DNA of 59,015 bases from Clostridiales bacterium (GCA_012839345.1 DUNN01000030.1:1-59015); one strand, 5' to 3'. Counted from the first letter of the stretch, positions 9,048 to 18,570 are shown. A program made the numbers and translations. Notes: a model not told the origin generated them from the sequence alone.

Positions 9048-9076
9048 AGCATACCACAATCCGGCAAAAGGTGCAA
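9048..9076 (-). promoter_or_regulatory. Sigma-A type promoter for rplS
   Basis: On the minus strand TTGCAC (9076-9071) and TATGCT (9053-9048) are separated by 17 bases. The start site would leave a leader of about 120 bases before rplS, long enough for an autoregulatory ribosomal-protein leader, but I could not establish a convincing fold. Confidence 0.55.
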
Positions 9077-9090
9077 CGTTTTTTTAAGAT

Positions 9091-9750
9091 TTATTCGAAT
9101 ATTTTGCCCGTATTATCGTACAAACCGGTTCTTTCAATGTCTGCGTACGGTTCCAGATTCAAATATTTTTTCAATGCGTCCAAAATCAGCATGGGATTTA
9201 CGTTCCCGTTGCTCCCGGCAGGGAGAAGCGTTTCCATTTCCACCCCGTCCCCTTTCACGGAAACCGATGTTTGATTTAAGTACGGTTTTAAATCAAAATC
9301 AATGATTCCGCTTTTCGTATGTTTTGGAACCACAATTTCCGGCGCCTGAAAAAAGTCCCTGATTTGGGAACAAAGCTCATCTGCGCTGGTGTTTTCCGGC
9401 TCCAATAAAATCCGATAGGAAGCCGTAGCAATCTGACCGGGCTTCCTAACCGGTTCGGTTACGTCAAACACGGCCAGGTCTTTCGGCAGAGCCGTATTCA
9501 GGCGGGAAATCATTTCTTCCCGGGAAATCACGTCGTCATCCAGTTTTAAATCCATGCATTCACGCTCACTCCTTATGCCAAGCGGCAGCGGAAGCGCAAA
9601 GGTCAGAAACGCATGCGGGTTAAACCCCTGCGTATACCAGAGCGGAATATTTGCCTTGTGCATTGCCCGGGACATACAACGGTTTAAATCCAAGTGGGAA
9701 ATATAACGCGCGGCTCCTGTCTTTCGGAACCAAATTCTAACGACTTTCAA
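9091..9750 (-). CDS. TIGR03936-family radical-SAM-associated protein (DUF2344)
   Basis: A 219-residue protein of the DUF2344/TIGR03936 family. The start MKVVRIWFRKTGAARYISHLDLNR and the PLWYTQGFNPHAFLTFALPLPLGI segment are typical. Members are nearly always encoded just after, or fused to, the TIGR03960 radical SAM protein, as here, where the frames overlap by 14 bases. The biochemical role is not established; the context with ribosomal and RNA-processing genes in other genomes suggests an RNA- or protein-modification job. No RNase E/G or rplU gene follows, unlike many relatives. Confidence 0.9.
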   Translation of the reverse strand: MKVVRIWFRKTGAARYISHLDLNRCMSRAMHKANIPLWYTQGFNPHAFLTFALPLPLGIRSERECMDLKLDDDVISREEMISRLNTALPKDLAVFDVTEPVRKPGQIATASYRILLEPENTSADELCSQIRDFFQAPEIVVPKHTKSGIIDFDLKPYLNQTSVSVKGDGVEMETLLPAGSNGNVNPMLILDALKKYLNLEPYADIERTGLYDNTGKIFE

Positions 9751-11581
9751 CGCAGATTCCTCCTTTCAAGCAGGATGCGCCGCACGCGGAACAGGCCTCC
9801 CGGCAGTTCGGGGTGGTTTTGTTTGCATAAGCGCGTTTGCATTCTTCCATTAGGAAGGACTTTTTCACGCCGTAATCGATATGATCCCATGGAAGATGCT
9901 CGTCGAAGCTCCTCTTGCGGTTTGCGTAGAACGCGGGGTCAATTCCGCATGACGCAAATACTTCCAGCCATTTCTGCAGGGAAAAGAAATCCTGCCAGCC
10001 GTCCATCTTCATCCCCCTGCGGTGCGCCTCCAGCAAAACGGCACCAAGCCGGCGGTCTCCGCGCGCAAATACGGCCTCCATAAAGCTGGTGTCCGCTTCA
10101 TGCCAGCTGGGCTCAATCTTTTTGGAATGAATGGAAGACAGCAGATGACGCTGTTTAGCATGAATCGTTTCAATCGTGTCCTGCGGCTCCCACTGAAACG
10201 GCGTGAACGGCTTGGGAACAAAGGAGGACGCACTGATTGATACTTTAACGGATTTTCCACGCGGTTTGTTCGGATGATTATAATAGGCATCCACGACCTT
10301 CTGAGCCAGATCGGCGATTCCCTCCACGTCTTGTAATGTTTCCGTCGGCAGGCCGATCATAAAATAAAGTTTGATGGTTGTCCATCCCCCGCCGAATGCG
10401 GTATTGACCGTTTTCAGAAGCTCCTCTTCCGTTACGTTCTTATTGATAACGTCGCGCAGGCGCTGCGTTCCCGCTTCCGGCGCGAAGGTCAGGCCGCTGC
10501 GGCGAATCGCCTTAATCTTTTTCATCAGTTCGTTGGAAAAACCATCCACGCGCAGGGACGGCAACGAAATTCCGGTTTTTCTGTCCTCCGTCCAGGCCAT
10601 CAGACGGTCGAGCAAATCATTGATTTTTGAATAGTCACTTGTGCTCAGCGAAGAAAGGGAAATTTCGTCATACCCTGTGTTTTCACACAGGTCACGGCAT
10701 TGGCGGTCTATCGCATCAATCGATTTTTCACGAAACGGGCGGTAAATAAAGCCCGCCTGGCAAAAACGGCAGCCGCGGATACAGCCGCGCAATACCTCGG
10801 AAACTGCACGGTCATGTACAATTTCGATGTACGGCACCACAAATCGGTCTGGAAAATAGGACTTGTCCAAATCCATCATCACACGCTTGTGAATCACCGC
10901 CGGAGCATTTCCGCGCGGCTGAAATGTATCGATCGTGCCGTCTTCCTTGTATGTTACATCATAAAGCGAAGGGACGTAAACCCCCGAAATCTGTGCGGCA
11001 GCCGCCAAAAAATCCTCTTTTGTGCCGTTCTTTCGCTTAAAATCCCTGTAAAGTTCAACGACTTCACAGTCAACCTCTTCCCCTTCCCCGATGAAAAACA
11101 GATCAACAAAATCCGCCAGCGGCTCCGGGTTGCACGCACACGGCCCCCCGGCCACAACCAGCTGGGAAAGGGAGCGGCGGTCGCTGGATTTCAACGGAAC
11201 CCCAGCCATATCGAGCATATTAAGCAGGTTGGTATAACTCATTTCATACTGAAGCGTGAAGCCAATGATATCAAAGTCCGCAAGGCTGTCTCCGCTTTCC
11301 AGGGCATAAAGCGGAATGTGGTTCTGACGCATCTGTTCTTCCATATCTGCCCACGGGGCAAAAACGCGTTCGCACCATACATACGGAACTTCATTCAGCT
11401 GACTGTACAAAATCTTCATGCCAAGGTGTGACATGCCGACTTCATAAATATCCGGAAAGCAGAACGCGAACCGGACTTCGATATCCTTTTTGTTTTTTAT
11501 GACACTGTTCAATTCCCCGCCGACATAGCGCCCCGGTTTTTGAACTTTAAGGAGCAATTTTTCGATTTTATGGTCAATCAT
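9737..11581 (-). CDS. TIGR03960-family B12-binding-domain radical SAM protein
   Basis: A 614-residue protein with an N-terminal B12-binding-like domain (about 40-190) and a radical SAM core, with Cys267, Cys271 and Cys274 forming CxxxCxxC in CIRGCRFCQAG to hold the [4Fe-4S] cluster. The C-terminal end has extra clustered cysteines (CREACSACGASC), which may bind another metal site. It transfers an unknown group; the substrate has not been identified. It is coupled to the downstream DUF2344 gene by overlap and follows an M50 protease gene, a conserved clostridial neighbourhood. Confidence 0.92.
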   Translation of the reverse strand: MIDHKIEKLLLKVQKPGRYVGGELNSVIKNKKDIEVRFAFCFPDIYEVGMSHLGMKILYSQLNEVPYVWCERVFAPWADMEEQMRQNHIPLYALESGDSLADFDIIGFTLQYEMSYTNLLNMLDMAGVPLKSSDRRSLSQLVVAGGPCACNPEPLADFVDLFFIGEGEEVDCEVVELYRDFKRKNGTKEDFLAAAAQISGVYVPSLYDVTYKEDGTIDTFQPRGNAPAVIHKRVMMDLDKSYFPDRFVVPYIEIVHDRAVSEVLRGCIRGCRFCQAGFIYRPFREKSIDAIDRQCRDLCENTGYDEISLSSLSTSDYSKINDLLDRLMAWTEDRKTGISLPSLRVDGFSNELMKKIKAIRRSGLTFAPEAGTQRLRDVINKNVTEEELLKTVNTAFGGGWTTIKLYFMIGLPTETLQDVEGIADLAQKVVDAYYNHPNKPRGKSVKVSISASSFVPKPFTPFQWEPQDTIETIHAKQRHLLSSIHSKKIEPSWHEADTSFMEAVFARGDRRLGAVLLEAHRRGMKMDGWQDFFSLQKWLEVFASCGIDPAFYANRKRSFDEHLPWDHIDYGVKKSFLMEECKRAYANKTTPNCREACSACGASCLKGGICVESR

Positions 11582-11641
11582 GGAGTACCTCCCGATTATT
11601 CAGTATTTTTTATTATACTGCCCGGAGGTTCGGATTGCAAA

Positions 11642-12241
11642 TCAATAATATCTTCCGTTTTTAAAAACCAGCAGAAAGATCAAATATAGACTGACTGCCA
11701 AAATGGAAAAATCCCACGGCGACTGAAATAAAAGCAGGAAACCCAGAACGGCCACAGGTGTCAGCACCACGAAAGAAATTACGGATACCGCTTTTGCGGC
11801 GCGTTCCGAAATCCAGTGGATGCACAGCAGGGAATAAAGCGCCTGACCGCCGTCAAGCGGCTCAATCGGCAGCAAATTAAACAGTGCAAGCGCTATATTG
11901 ACCTGAACAAACTGCAGAAAAGAACGTCCGAAAAGAGAAAAAAGAGCGGCAGTCAGCAAATTTGCGAATGGCCCGGAGAGGGAAATCAGGGCGTCGTGCC
12001 AATAGGTCCGTTCGGCGCAGCGGGATTTTTCAATATCGATTCCAAAGGGTGTAACGCGGATTTGCGACAACCCGGTGCCGAAAATCCGCATCACCAGAAA
12101 ATGTCCGCCTTCATGCAGGGCGGCCGCACAAAACGTTGCCGCAACCACGCCGGTATGGTCCAGAAACAAAAGGGCAGCGGCCATGGCAAGGAACAGGTAA
12201 CTGACAGAGATGCAGCAGCCCCTTATGCGAAAATTCATCAT
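11642..12241 (-). CDS. M50-family site-2 protease (SpoIVFB-like)
   Basis: A 199-residue integral membrane zinc protease. It has the HEGGH zinc motif (near residue 44, in AALHEGGHFLVMR) and a second conserved site, LLPIEPLDGGQALY, providing the third ligand Asp. About five to six hydrophobic segments are visible. In Bacillus the related SpoIVFB cleaves pro-sigma-K; this protein is in the same region as TIGR03960/TIGR03936, as spoIVFB often is in clostridia. Whether it acts on pro-sigma-K here is inference. It starts one base after the upstream gene's stop, so the two are coupled. Confidence 0.85.
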   Translation of the reverse strand: MMNFRIRGCCISVSYLFLAMAAALLFLDHTGVVAATFCAAALHEGGHFLVMRIFGTGLSQIRVTPFGIDIEKSRCAERTYWHDALISLSGPFANLLTAALFSLFGRSFLQFVQVNIALALFNLLPIEPLDGGQALYSLLCIHWISERAAKAVSVISFVVLTPVAVLGFLLLFQSPWDFSILAVSLYLIFLLVFKNGRYY

Positions 12242-12242
12242 A

Positions 12243-12821
12243 CTATTCGATTAGGGACTGCGACGGAACGGAGGCCGCCGTTTTGCTGGCAGCATTGTTG
12301 TTCCCCTGCTGGCCAGAAGAGGAAACCGCCTGTGAACCGACCGGCTGGGAGCTGACACTCCCCGTGCCATTGGAAGATGCGGCTGCATTGTCAGAAGCAG
12401 CCGGCTGCGAAGGCGCATTATCCTGCGCACTGGCTGTTCCCTGCGAAGAAACCGCCTGCTGCGCCTGAGAAACTCCGGAGGACGGCTGCGGCTCTGAAAC
12501 AGCTTGGCTTTCGGAAGACGTTGGGAAAAGATCGATTACCCGTTCCTTCACATTGTTCATCTGTTCCTCGGGCACAATGGACTTATTAATATTTTCTATG
12601 TACCAGGAACGCACCTTATTATAGGTATCTCCCCCGCCAATACGTATAATAACAGCGGCAATCAAAAGAATGGAGCAGACTGAAATCTGAATGATGGTTA
12701 AAAGTGTTACGCTGGTTCTTTTCTTGTTTTCCCCTTCGTTTTCCGGCGTGTTCTCTTCGTTATCGTCGGCGGGATAGTCGGAGAGCTCGTATTCCTCGTA
12801 ACCGTCTTTGTATTCTTTCAT
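12243..12821 (-). CDS. Single-pass membrane protein with Ser/Gln/Ala-rich tail, function unknown
   Basis: Not recognised. I start it at ATG 12821 because AGGAGG lies six bases upstream; a longer frame exists to 12896 but lacks a ribosome site. The 192 residues comprise a very acidic head (MKEYKDGYEEYELSDYPADD), one membrane segment (about 43-62, LLTIIQISVCSILLIAAVII), a short folded stretch (DTYNKVRSWYIENIN), and about 100 residues of low-complexity Ser, Ala, Gln, Pro and Val outside. The layout resembles a cell-envelope anchor. It is immediately upstream of the M50 protease and could be its partner, in the position SpoIVFA takes in Bacillus, but no M23 domain is present. Confidence 0.7.
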   Translation of the reverse strand: MKEYKDGYEEYELSDYPADDNEENTPENEGENKKRTSVTLLTIIQISVCSILLIAAVIIRIGGGDTYNKVRSWYIENINKSIVPEEQMNNVKERVIDLFPTSSESQAVSEPQPSSGVSQAQQAVSSQGTASAQDNAPSQPAASDNAAASSNGTGSVSSQPVGSQAVSSSGQQGNNNAASKTAASVPSQSLIE

Positions 12822-12894
12822 TGTTTTTCCTCCTGTAAAATCAATCTCCAAATAATAAATATGTATGTCCGAACAGGAAGAGAACCGGACCTGC

Positions 12895-12942
12895 AAAAAG
12901 AGGGAGCTGCAAATGAACCTAAATTCATCTGCAGCTCCCTCT
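12895..12942 (-). terminator. Rho-independent terminator after nfnB
   Basis: A 13-base perfect stem (12899-12911 with 12930-12942) extended by an inner ATGAA/TTCAT pairing. On the minus strand it is followed by five T's. It lies just past the nfnB stop and separates it from the acidic membrane protein gene. Confidence 0.88.
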
Positions 12943-12956
12943 GTCCGGAAAAACTG

Positions 12957-14345
12957 TTATTTGGATTGAATATACTCGTCGATGGAACGCGCCGCTTCTT
13001 TGCCGCCGCCCATCGCCAAAATAACCGTAGCGGCACCACTGACTGCATCGCCCGCGGCATAAACGCCCTTGCGGGTGGTCGCCATGGTTTCATCGTTCAC
13101 AATAATACAGCCGTGGCTGTTAGCCTCCAGGCCCTCCGTAGTGGAACGAATGAGCGGATTCGGCGAATTGCCGATTGCCATAACCACGCAATCCACCGGA
13201 ATTTCGAAGTTTGAGCCCTTCTTTTCGACCGGTTTGCGTCTCCCGGAAGCGTCCGGCTCACCCAGTTCCATTTCTACGCACTCAATTGCACGCACGCGGC
13301 CGTTTTCATCGCCATGAATGGCCACCGGGTTATGAAGCAGGCTGAAAATAATCCCCTCTTCTTTGGCGTGGTGGATTTCTTCCTTACGGGCAGGCATCTG
13401 CTCTTCCGCACGACGGTAAACAATATACACATTCTCTGCCCCGAGACGTTTTGCCGTTCTGGCCGCGTCCATCGCTACGTTTCCGCCGCCAACTACAGCA
13501 ACGTTCTTTGGTCGGATAATCGGGGTATCGTATTCATCCAGATAAGCCTTCATCAGGTTTACACGCGTTAAAAATTCATTTGCGGAATAAGTCCCGACAA
13601 GACCTTCGCCCGGAATATTCATAAAGTTCGGCAGTCCTGCGCCGGTGCCGATAAAGACTGCCTCGTAGCCCATTTCAAACAACTCGTCCACGGAGAGAAC
13701 CTTGCCGATTACCATATCGGTTTTGATTTCAACGCCCTTTGCTTCCAAAGAGGCGATTTCCTTCTGAACAATTTCCTTCGGAAGACGGAACTGCGGAATG
13801 CCGTACATTAAAACGCCGCCCGCTGTGTGCAGCGCCTCAAAGATTGTTACGGAATACCCCAGCGCGGCCAAATCGCCTGCACAGGTTAAACCGGCCGGGC
13901 CCGCGCCGACAATTGCCACTTTGTGGCCGTTCGGCTGAACCTTTTCCGCTTTTTCTTCTCCGTTTTTCATGTACCAGTCGGCGACAAAGCGTTCCAGCCG
14001 GCCAATGCCCACCGGTTCGCCCTTAATGCCACGGACACAGTTATGTTCGCACTGGGTCTCTTGTGGGCAGACACGACCGCAAACCGCCGGCAGCGAGTTG
14101 GTCATTTTAATGGTCTGATATGCGCCTGCAAAATCGTGCTGCGTCACCTTCTGAATAAATTCAGGGATGCGTACGCCAACCGGGCATCCATTCACGCAGG
14201 GCTTATTTTTGCAGTTCAGGCAACGCTGTGCTTCCTCAATTGCCATTTCTTCGGTGTATCCCAAAGCGACCTCTTCGAAATTCTTGTTGCGTACGTTGGG
14301 GTCCTGCTCCGGCATCGGAGTTTTTTTCGGAGTCATATTAGGCAT
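12957..14345 (-). CDS. nfnB: NADH-dependent ferredoxin:NADP oxidoreductase large subunit (GltA/NfnB type)
   Basis: A 462-residue flavoprotein of the glutamate-synthase small-subunit family. Two [4Fe-4S] cysteine sets sit in the N-terminal domain (CLNCKNKPCVNGCPV and CGRVCPQETQCEHNC). The FAD fold GAGPAGLTCAGDL and the NADPH fold VVGGGNVAMDAARTA follow. Paired directly with an FNR-like NfnA and no glutamate synthase large subunit, it is best read as NfnB, the subunit holding the bifurcating FAD and the NADPH site. I take ATG 14345, nine bases after GGAGG, over the GTG at 14354. It overlaps nfnA by eight bases. If it were GltD, a gltB should be adjacent; none is. Confidence 0.85.
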   Translation of the reverse strand: MPNMTPKKTPMPEQDPNVRNKNFEEVALGYTEEMAIEEAQRCLNCKNKPCVNGCPVGVRIPEFIQKVTQHDFAGAYQTIKMTNSLPAVCGRVCPQETQCEHNCVRGIKGEPVGIGRLERFVADWYMKNGEEKAEKVQPNGHKVAIVGAGPAGLTCAGDLAALGYSVTIFEALHTAGGVLMYGIPQFRLPKEIVQKEIASLEAKGVEIKTDMVIGKVLSVDELFEMGYEAVFIGTGAGLPNFMNIPGEGLVGTYSANEFLTRVNLMKAYLDEYDTPIIRPKNVAVVGGGNVAMDAARTAKRLGAENVYIVYRRAEEQMPARKEEIHHAKEEGIIFSLLHNPVAIHGDENGRVRAIECVEMELGEPDASGRRKPVEKKGSNFEIPVDCVVMAIGNSPNPLIRSTTEGLEANSHGCIIVNDETMATTRKGVYAAGDAVSGAATVILAMGGGKEAARSIDEYIQSK

Positions 14346-15186
14346 TTTTCGCACCCTCCATCAATCGGCAGTTATATTCCCGGGCGGATTCCCGCTCCAA
14401 ATCAAAATAAGTTCTGGTCCTTTTGATTGCTTCGTCAAAATCCACTTCGTGACCGTCGAAATCCGGGCCGTCCACGCAGGCAAATTTGGTCTTTCCGCCC
14501 ACAGTCAGTCTGCATCCGCCGCACATGCCGGTGCCGTCGATCATGATCGGATTCATGCTGATAATGGTTTTAATTCCAAATTCCTTGGTCAAATTGCAGA
14601 CCGCGCGCATCATAACAAGCGGCCCGATTGCAATAACAAGATCGTAGCCTGCGCCGTCTTCAATGTTCTTACGTAGAGCATCGGTTACAAAGCCTTTGTT
14701 TCCGTTGGAGCCGTCATCAGTAGTAATCACTAAATGATCGCTGACCGCGCCCATTTCTTCTTCCAGAATAATCAGGTCTTTGTTGCGGAAGCCCGCGATC
14801 ACGTCGACCTTAGCCCCCATCTGATGCAGTGCCTTTGCCTGGGGATATGCGATTGCGCAGCCAGCGCCGCCGCCGATTACCGCAACCTTTTTATAGCCCT
14901 CCAGTTCAGAGGCTTTTCCAAGCGGCCCAATGAAGTCGAGAATGGCGTCGCCTTCATTCAGCTGATCCAGTGCCATGGTGGTTTTGCCAACGATTTGGTA
15001 AATAATAGACACGGTTCCCTTTTCACGGTCATAATCCGCAATAGTAAGGGGAATCCGCTCGCCAAACTCATTGACGCGCAAAATGATAAACTGGCCCGCA
15101 TTTGCCTTTTTTGCAATAAACGGAGCGTCAACGACCATTTTTGTCATAGAATCGTTCAATTTACGTTTTTCTATGATCTTAAACAT
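14338..15186 (-). CDS. nfnA: NADH-dependent ferredoxin:NADP oxidoreductase small subunit (NfnA)
   Basis: A 282-residue ferredoxin-NADP-reductase-like subunit that takes electrons from NADH and passes them through a [2Fe-2S] cluster. FAD contacts lie in ERIPLTIADYD, the NAD fold in AVIGGGAGCAIAYPQA, and cluster cysteines in GTGMCGGCRLTVGGKTKFAC. With NfnB it forms the electron-bifurcating transhydrogenase that makes NADPH from NADH and reduced ferredoxin, known from Clostridium kluyveri and Thermotoga. An older label for this family is sulfide dehydrogenase or dihydroorotate dehydrogenase electron-transfer subunit. No pyrD is near, which supports the Nfn reading. Confidence 0.86.
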   Translation of the reverse strand: MFKIIEKRKLNDSMTKMVVDAPFIAKKANAGQFIILRVNEFGERIPLTIADYDREKGTVSIIYQIVGKTTMALDQLNEGDAILDFIGPLGKASELEGYKKVAVIGGGAGCAIAYPQAKALHQMGAKVDVIAGFRNKDLIILEEEMGAVSDHLVITTDDGSNGNKGFVTDALRKNIEDGAGYDLVIAIGPLVMMRAVCNLTKEFGIKTIISMNPIMIDGTGMCGGCRLTVGGKTKFACVDGPDFDGHEVDFDEAIKRTRTYFDLERESAREYNCRLMEGAKNA

Positions 15187-15330
15187 ATCGGCTACACTTC
15201 CTTCAACGCATTTTAAAATAATACACCAATCTTATCACCGCACAGAATAACCGCAGCTGATGTTAAGATATTGAACCCATTACAGTGAATTACTTCTATT
15301 ATAATGGCTACTTTATATTTTATCAACTAA

Positions 15331-15370
15331 AAAAGATGATTTGGTTATTTTTCCAACCAAACCATCTTTT
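15331..15370 (-). terminator. Rho-independent terminator after spoIVA
   Basis: A 16-base stem with one mismatch (15331-15346 with 15355-15370) around an eight-base loop. On the minus strand it ends in a T-run. It lies 12 bases past the spoIVA stop and ahead of the nfnA promoter region. Confidence 0.88.
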
Positions 15371-15381
15371 CTATCGCGTAT

Positions 15382-16860
15382 TTACAATATGATGCAAATC
15401 AAGCCGTTGCAACCGTCGTTAATAATTCTTTCGATGGTTTCGCGCACCTTATCTCTGGCATCGTTTGGCATACGGTACAGTTTGTTGTTCAGCCCCTCGC
15501 TGACCAGCTCATGCAGGTTTTTGCCGAAAATGTTGGATTCCCAGATTTTCGCCGGATTCTCCTCGAATTCTTTAAGCAAATAAACAATCAGTTCCTGCGA
15601 CTGTTCCTCCGAACCAACAATCGGCGTCAATTCTGTGGTAATCTGTGTTTTCAGCATATGTATCGAAGGAGCAGCCGCCTTCAGGCGAATGCCATACTTG
15701 CCACCCTGCTTGATAATTTCCGGTTCATCCAGGGTCAGTTCCTCAATGCTTGGCATAACGATTCCATAGCCGGTCTGCTGCACATCCTCATAGGCTTCTT
15801 TGATCTTATCGTACGTTTTCTTTGTTTCCGCGAGGCTCAGCATGCACTCAAGAAGGCTGCCCTCGTCTTCGATTTCGATCCCGGTTTTCTCACCAATAAT
15901 CTTGTAAAACAGGTTGTGGTCCAAAGAGATGGCAATCCGGGTGTGGCCGGTTCCCAATTCCGTGGTAACGGTCCTTGCCCCGCGGACATATTCGCATTTT
16001 TGCAAATCGTCGATGATGGTATTGACCTCGCGAATTTTTGATACCTTCGCCGCCGACTGCTGAATTGCGCTGAACAAAGCGGAACGCAGCCAATGGCCTT
16101 TTTCCAGCGTGGAAATCCATTTTGGCATTTCCACCTTAATTTCTTTCACTGGGAATTCGAACAACACCTTGGAGAGAATTGTCCGGATTTCTTCTTCCTG
16201 CATGTCAAGGCAGTTTACCGGCAGAACTGGGACCCCGTACCGCTGCTGCATTTCCTGCGCCATAGAAACGGAGTTTGGAGAATTGGGGTCAACACAGTTG
16301 AGCAGAACAATGAACGGCTTTTTGATTTCTTGCAGTTCATTGATAACCCGTTCTTCTGCCTCTTCATATTCCGCGCGCGGAATATCGCTGATGCTGCCGT
16401 CTGTCGTAATCACCAGACCAATGGTCGAGTGTTCCGTGATAACCTTTTTCGTGCCGATTTCCGCGGCCATGTTAAACGGTATGGGTTCGTTATACCACGG
16501 CGTCATGACCATTCGCGGCATATCGTTTTCAATATAACCAAGCGCACTCGGGACAATATACCCCACACAATCAATCAGGCGAACCGAGAAGGTGGCGCTG
16601 TCATCCACATGGACGGTCACGGCCTGTTCCGGAACGAATTTGGGTTCCGTGGTCATAATGGTACGGCCCGCGGCGGACTGAGGCATTTCATCAATCGCCC
16701 GGTCGCGGCGGTAGTTGGAATCCATGTTCGGCACCACAATCAAATCCATAAACTTCTTGATAAAGGTGGATTTTCCGGTGCGAACCGGACCGACAACGCC
16801 TATGTATATGTCACCATTCGTGCGCTGGGAAATATCTTTATAAATGTTGCGTTCTTCCAT
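15382..16860 (-). CDS. spoIVA: Stage IV sporulation protein A
   Basis: SpoIVA is the ATPase that polymerises on the forespore surface to make the basement layer of the spore coat. The 492 residues match the family. The Walker A loop is GPVRTGKSTF near residues 25-34, and RRDRAIDEMPQSAAGRTIMT gives the switch region. The C-terminus (NDGCNGLICIIL) is the conserved membrane-surface end recognised by SpoVM. It is expressed in the mother cell under sigma-E in Bacillus. It has its own terminator and is followed upstream by a SPOCS-LysM gene, so the two probably form a morphogenesis pair. Confidence 0.97.
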   Translation of the reverse strand: MEERNIYKDISQRTNGDIYIGVVGPVRTGKSTFIKKFMDLIVVPNMDSNYRRDRAIDEMPQSAAGRTIMTTEPKFVPEQAVTVHVDDSATFSVRLIDCVGYIVPSALGYIENDMPRMVMTPWYNEPIPFNMAAEIGTKKVITEHSTIGLVITTDGSISDIPRAEYEEAEERVINELQEIKKPFIVLLNCVDPNSPNSVSMAQEMQQRYGVPVLPVNCLDMQEEEIRTILSKVLFEFPVKEIKVEMPKWISTLEKGHWLRSALFSAIQQSAAKVSKIREVNTIIDDLQKCEYVRGARTVTTELGTGHTRIAISLDHNLFYKIIGEKTGIEIEDEGSLLECMLSLAETKKTYDKIKEAYEDVQQTGYGIVMPSIEELTLDEPEIIKQGGKYGIRLKAAAPSIHMLKTQITTELTPIVGSEEQSQELIVYLLKEFEENPAKIWESNIFGKNLHELVSEGLNNKLYRMPNDARDKVRETIERIINDGCNGLICIIL

Positions 16861-16917
16861 TTTACCTCCCCCTCAGGCAGAGAATTTATAGATAGGCACT
16901 CTGAAAAACTTGCGGAT

Positions 16918-18453
16918 TTACATTGGAATCAGCAGCATCCCCCTGTTCTCAACGAATTCGCCGGCAAGATCGTTTTCCAGCTTAATCGCCTCAACTGAGG
17001 TACAGTAATCCCTGGCAATGTTCCAGAGGCTCTCCCCCGGATCGGCATAATAAATGCTCAATGCCGCCGTTTTATCCTGCGCCCGCGGTTTGGTTTCATC
17101 CGCCGTTGCATCCGTAATCATTTTCATATTTTCCTGACGGCTGACCGACGCATTTAGTTTTAGTTCCACTTTTACGTCCACACCTGTACCGGTGAGCCGA
17201 TAACTGATTCCCCCCACCAGGGCGTTAGCCGCGCAGCGAAGATTTTCGTCTGCGTTTGCATAAGGCCTGGAATACTCAAAATCGGCAAGGCGCTCAAAGT
17301 AGAACGGCTGATTATCCCCATTTAGGGCAAGCACGCACAGATTGACTTTTCCTTTATATTGAATCTGCCCATTTTCTACAGCCGCGTTCACGGTGCTCAT
17401 TTCATTCCAGATATCCAGCACTTTTGTAATGGTGTCCTCTTCCGAATTTAGGGAAGTTTTCATCAGGTAACTGTCGTTCTCTAAACTCACCAGGTTGTCA
17501 AAGCTCTTCTGCTTATACGCAAGATTCATTTCATACTTCTTGGAATACGCGTCGGTGACCACCGTATTTTCGCTGCTCATGTAAACCGCCGCGGTCGCAA
17601 ACATTTTAATCTGCACGTCAAAGAAAATTTTATCTCCGGAGTAATCGTTCTTGATTACCACGTCGATTCCGACCACTTCAATCTGAACATCGCTCATGCA
17701 ATCATCCGAAGCGCCTTCACAGTCCAGCATCTGATTAAACGGAATGGCATATTCCATCGCTTCCGGAGAGGCTTCATCTTCACTGGAGGAATACAGGATT
17801 TTAACATAAACCTCGCCGGTAACCAACAGTTTATTCAGCGAGACTTTAACATCCTGCACCATGGCGAAAGCATCGGTACGAATCAGATTATCGGCCGGCG
17901 GCTTTCCCTGCCCCAGTTCCAGGATTTCATCCACGCTGAACTGCTGTTGGCCGTGCCCGACCATCTTATTAACGGAGATTACTTTTTTCTGTTGTTCTAC
18001 ATCATCGCCGCCGATATTGCTGACAATATCGCTGACTTCCTGCGCTGTAACCTTGGCGCACAGGGAAAAAGAACCGTGAATATCCAGTCTGCGCGGACTG
18101 GCCGCACGGCAATTTATGTATTCCACGCGGGTAAACGCGGTCACACGTGCATTGTCCGCATTTTGCTTCAAATTAATCGTTGCGGTGAAATTTTCACTGG
18201 CATCACAGCAGCGAACCGCTTTTCCTCCGGAATCCAGATAAAGCACCTTTACGGTATAGGTACCCTCCAATTCCAGCCGGTCACCGGTTACACCCCGGGA
18301 AACAACATGCGGGTAAACCTGACATTTTAAAATGCGCTGGATATCGGGGCAGTAATCGGGCAGGTTGATATCAAGGTCCACAGGCTGCTCCTGGCACCCA
18401 TCGTAAATCAATTCGCTGGCCGCCAGTGCCTCTCGGTTCAGAATATAATCCAT
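16918..18453 (-). CDS. SPOCS (DUF3794) and LysM spore-envelope protein
   Basis: A 511-residue protein with repeated SPOCS/DUF3794 beta-rich domains (the first near 25-150, with LDINLPDYCPDIQRILKC, and another around 280-450) and a C-terminal LysM module (about 463-511, YYADPGESLWNIARDYCTSVE). It fits the clostridial group that functionally resembles SpoVID or SafA, which bridge SpoIVA to the cortex or coat. LysM binds peptidoglycan or SpoVE-type cell-wall intermediates. The position directly upstream of spoIVA supports a coat-encasement role, which is inference. AAGGAGAG precedes the ATG. Confidence 0.9.
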   Translation of the reverse strand: MDYILNREALAASELIYDGCQEQPVDLDINLPDYCPDIQRILKCQVYPHVVSRGVTGDRLELEGTYTVKVLYLDSGGKAVRCCDASENFTATINLKQNADNARVTAFTRVEYINCRAASPRRLDIHGSFSLCAKVTAQEVSDIVSNIGGDDVEQQKKVISVNKMVGHGQQQFSVDEILELGQGKPPADNLIRTDAFAMVQDVKVSLNKLLVTGEVYVKILYSSSEDEASPEAMEYAIPFNQMLDCEGASDDCMSDVQIEVVGIDVVIKNDYSGDKIFFDVQIKMFATAAVYMSSENTVVTDAYSKKYEMNLAYKQKSFDNLVSLENDSYLMKTSLNSEEDTITKVLDIWNEMSTVNAAVENGQIQYKGKVNLCVLALNGDNQPFYFERLADFEYSRPYANADENLRCAANALVGGISYRLTGTGVDVKVELKLNASVSRQENMKMITDATADETKPRAQDKTAALSIYYADPGESLWNIARDYCTSVEAIKLENDLAGEFVENRGMLLIPM

Positions 18454-18570
18454 AAAGGCTCTCTCCTTTTTCTGATTCTACCTAATGTTATTCGAATCTT
18501 GTACTTTTTATGCCAGTAACCCCAAAAAAAGTACCGGGCAAAACCCCCGACTTGCTTTTCTTTCACCTTA

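Noticed and set aside
12957..14345. Glutamate synthase small subunit as the function
   Set aside because: No gltB lies nearby and the adjacent partner is an FNR-like NfnA, so NfnB is the better reading.
16093..16998. A 301-residue open frame on the plus strand
   Set aside because: It is antisense to spoIVA and shows no protein-like composition (many His, Phe and Arg).
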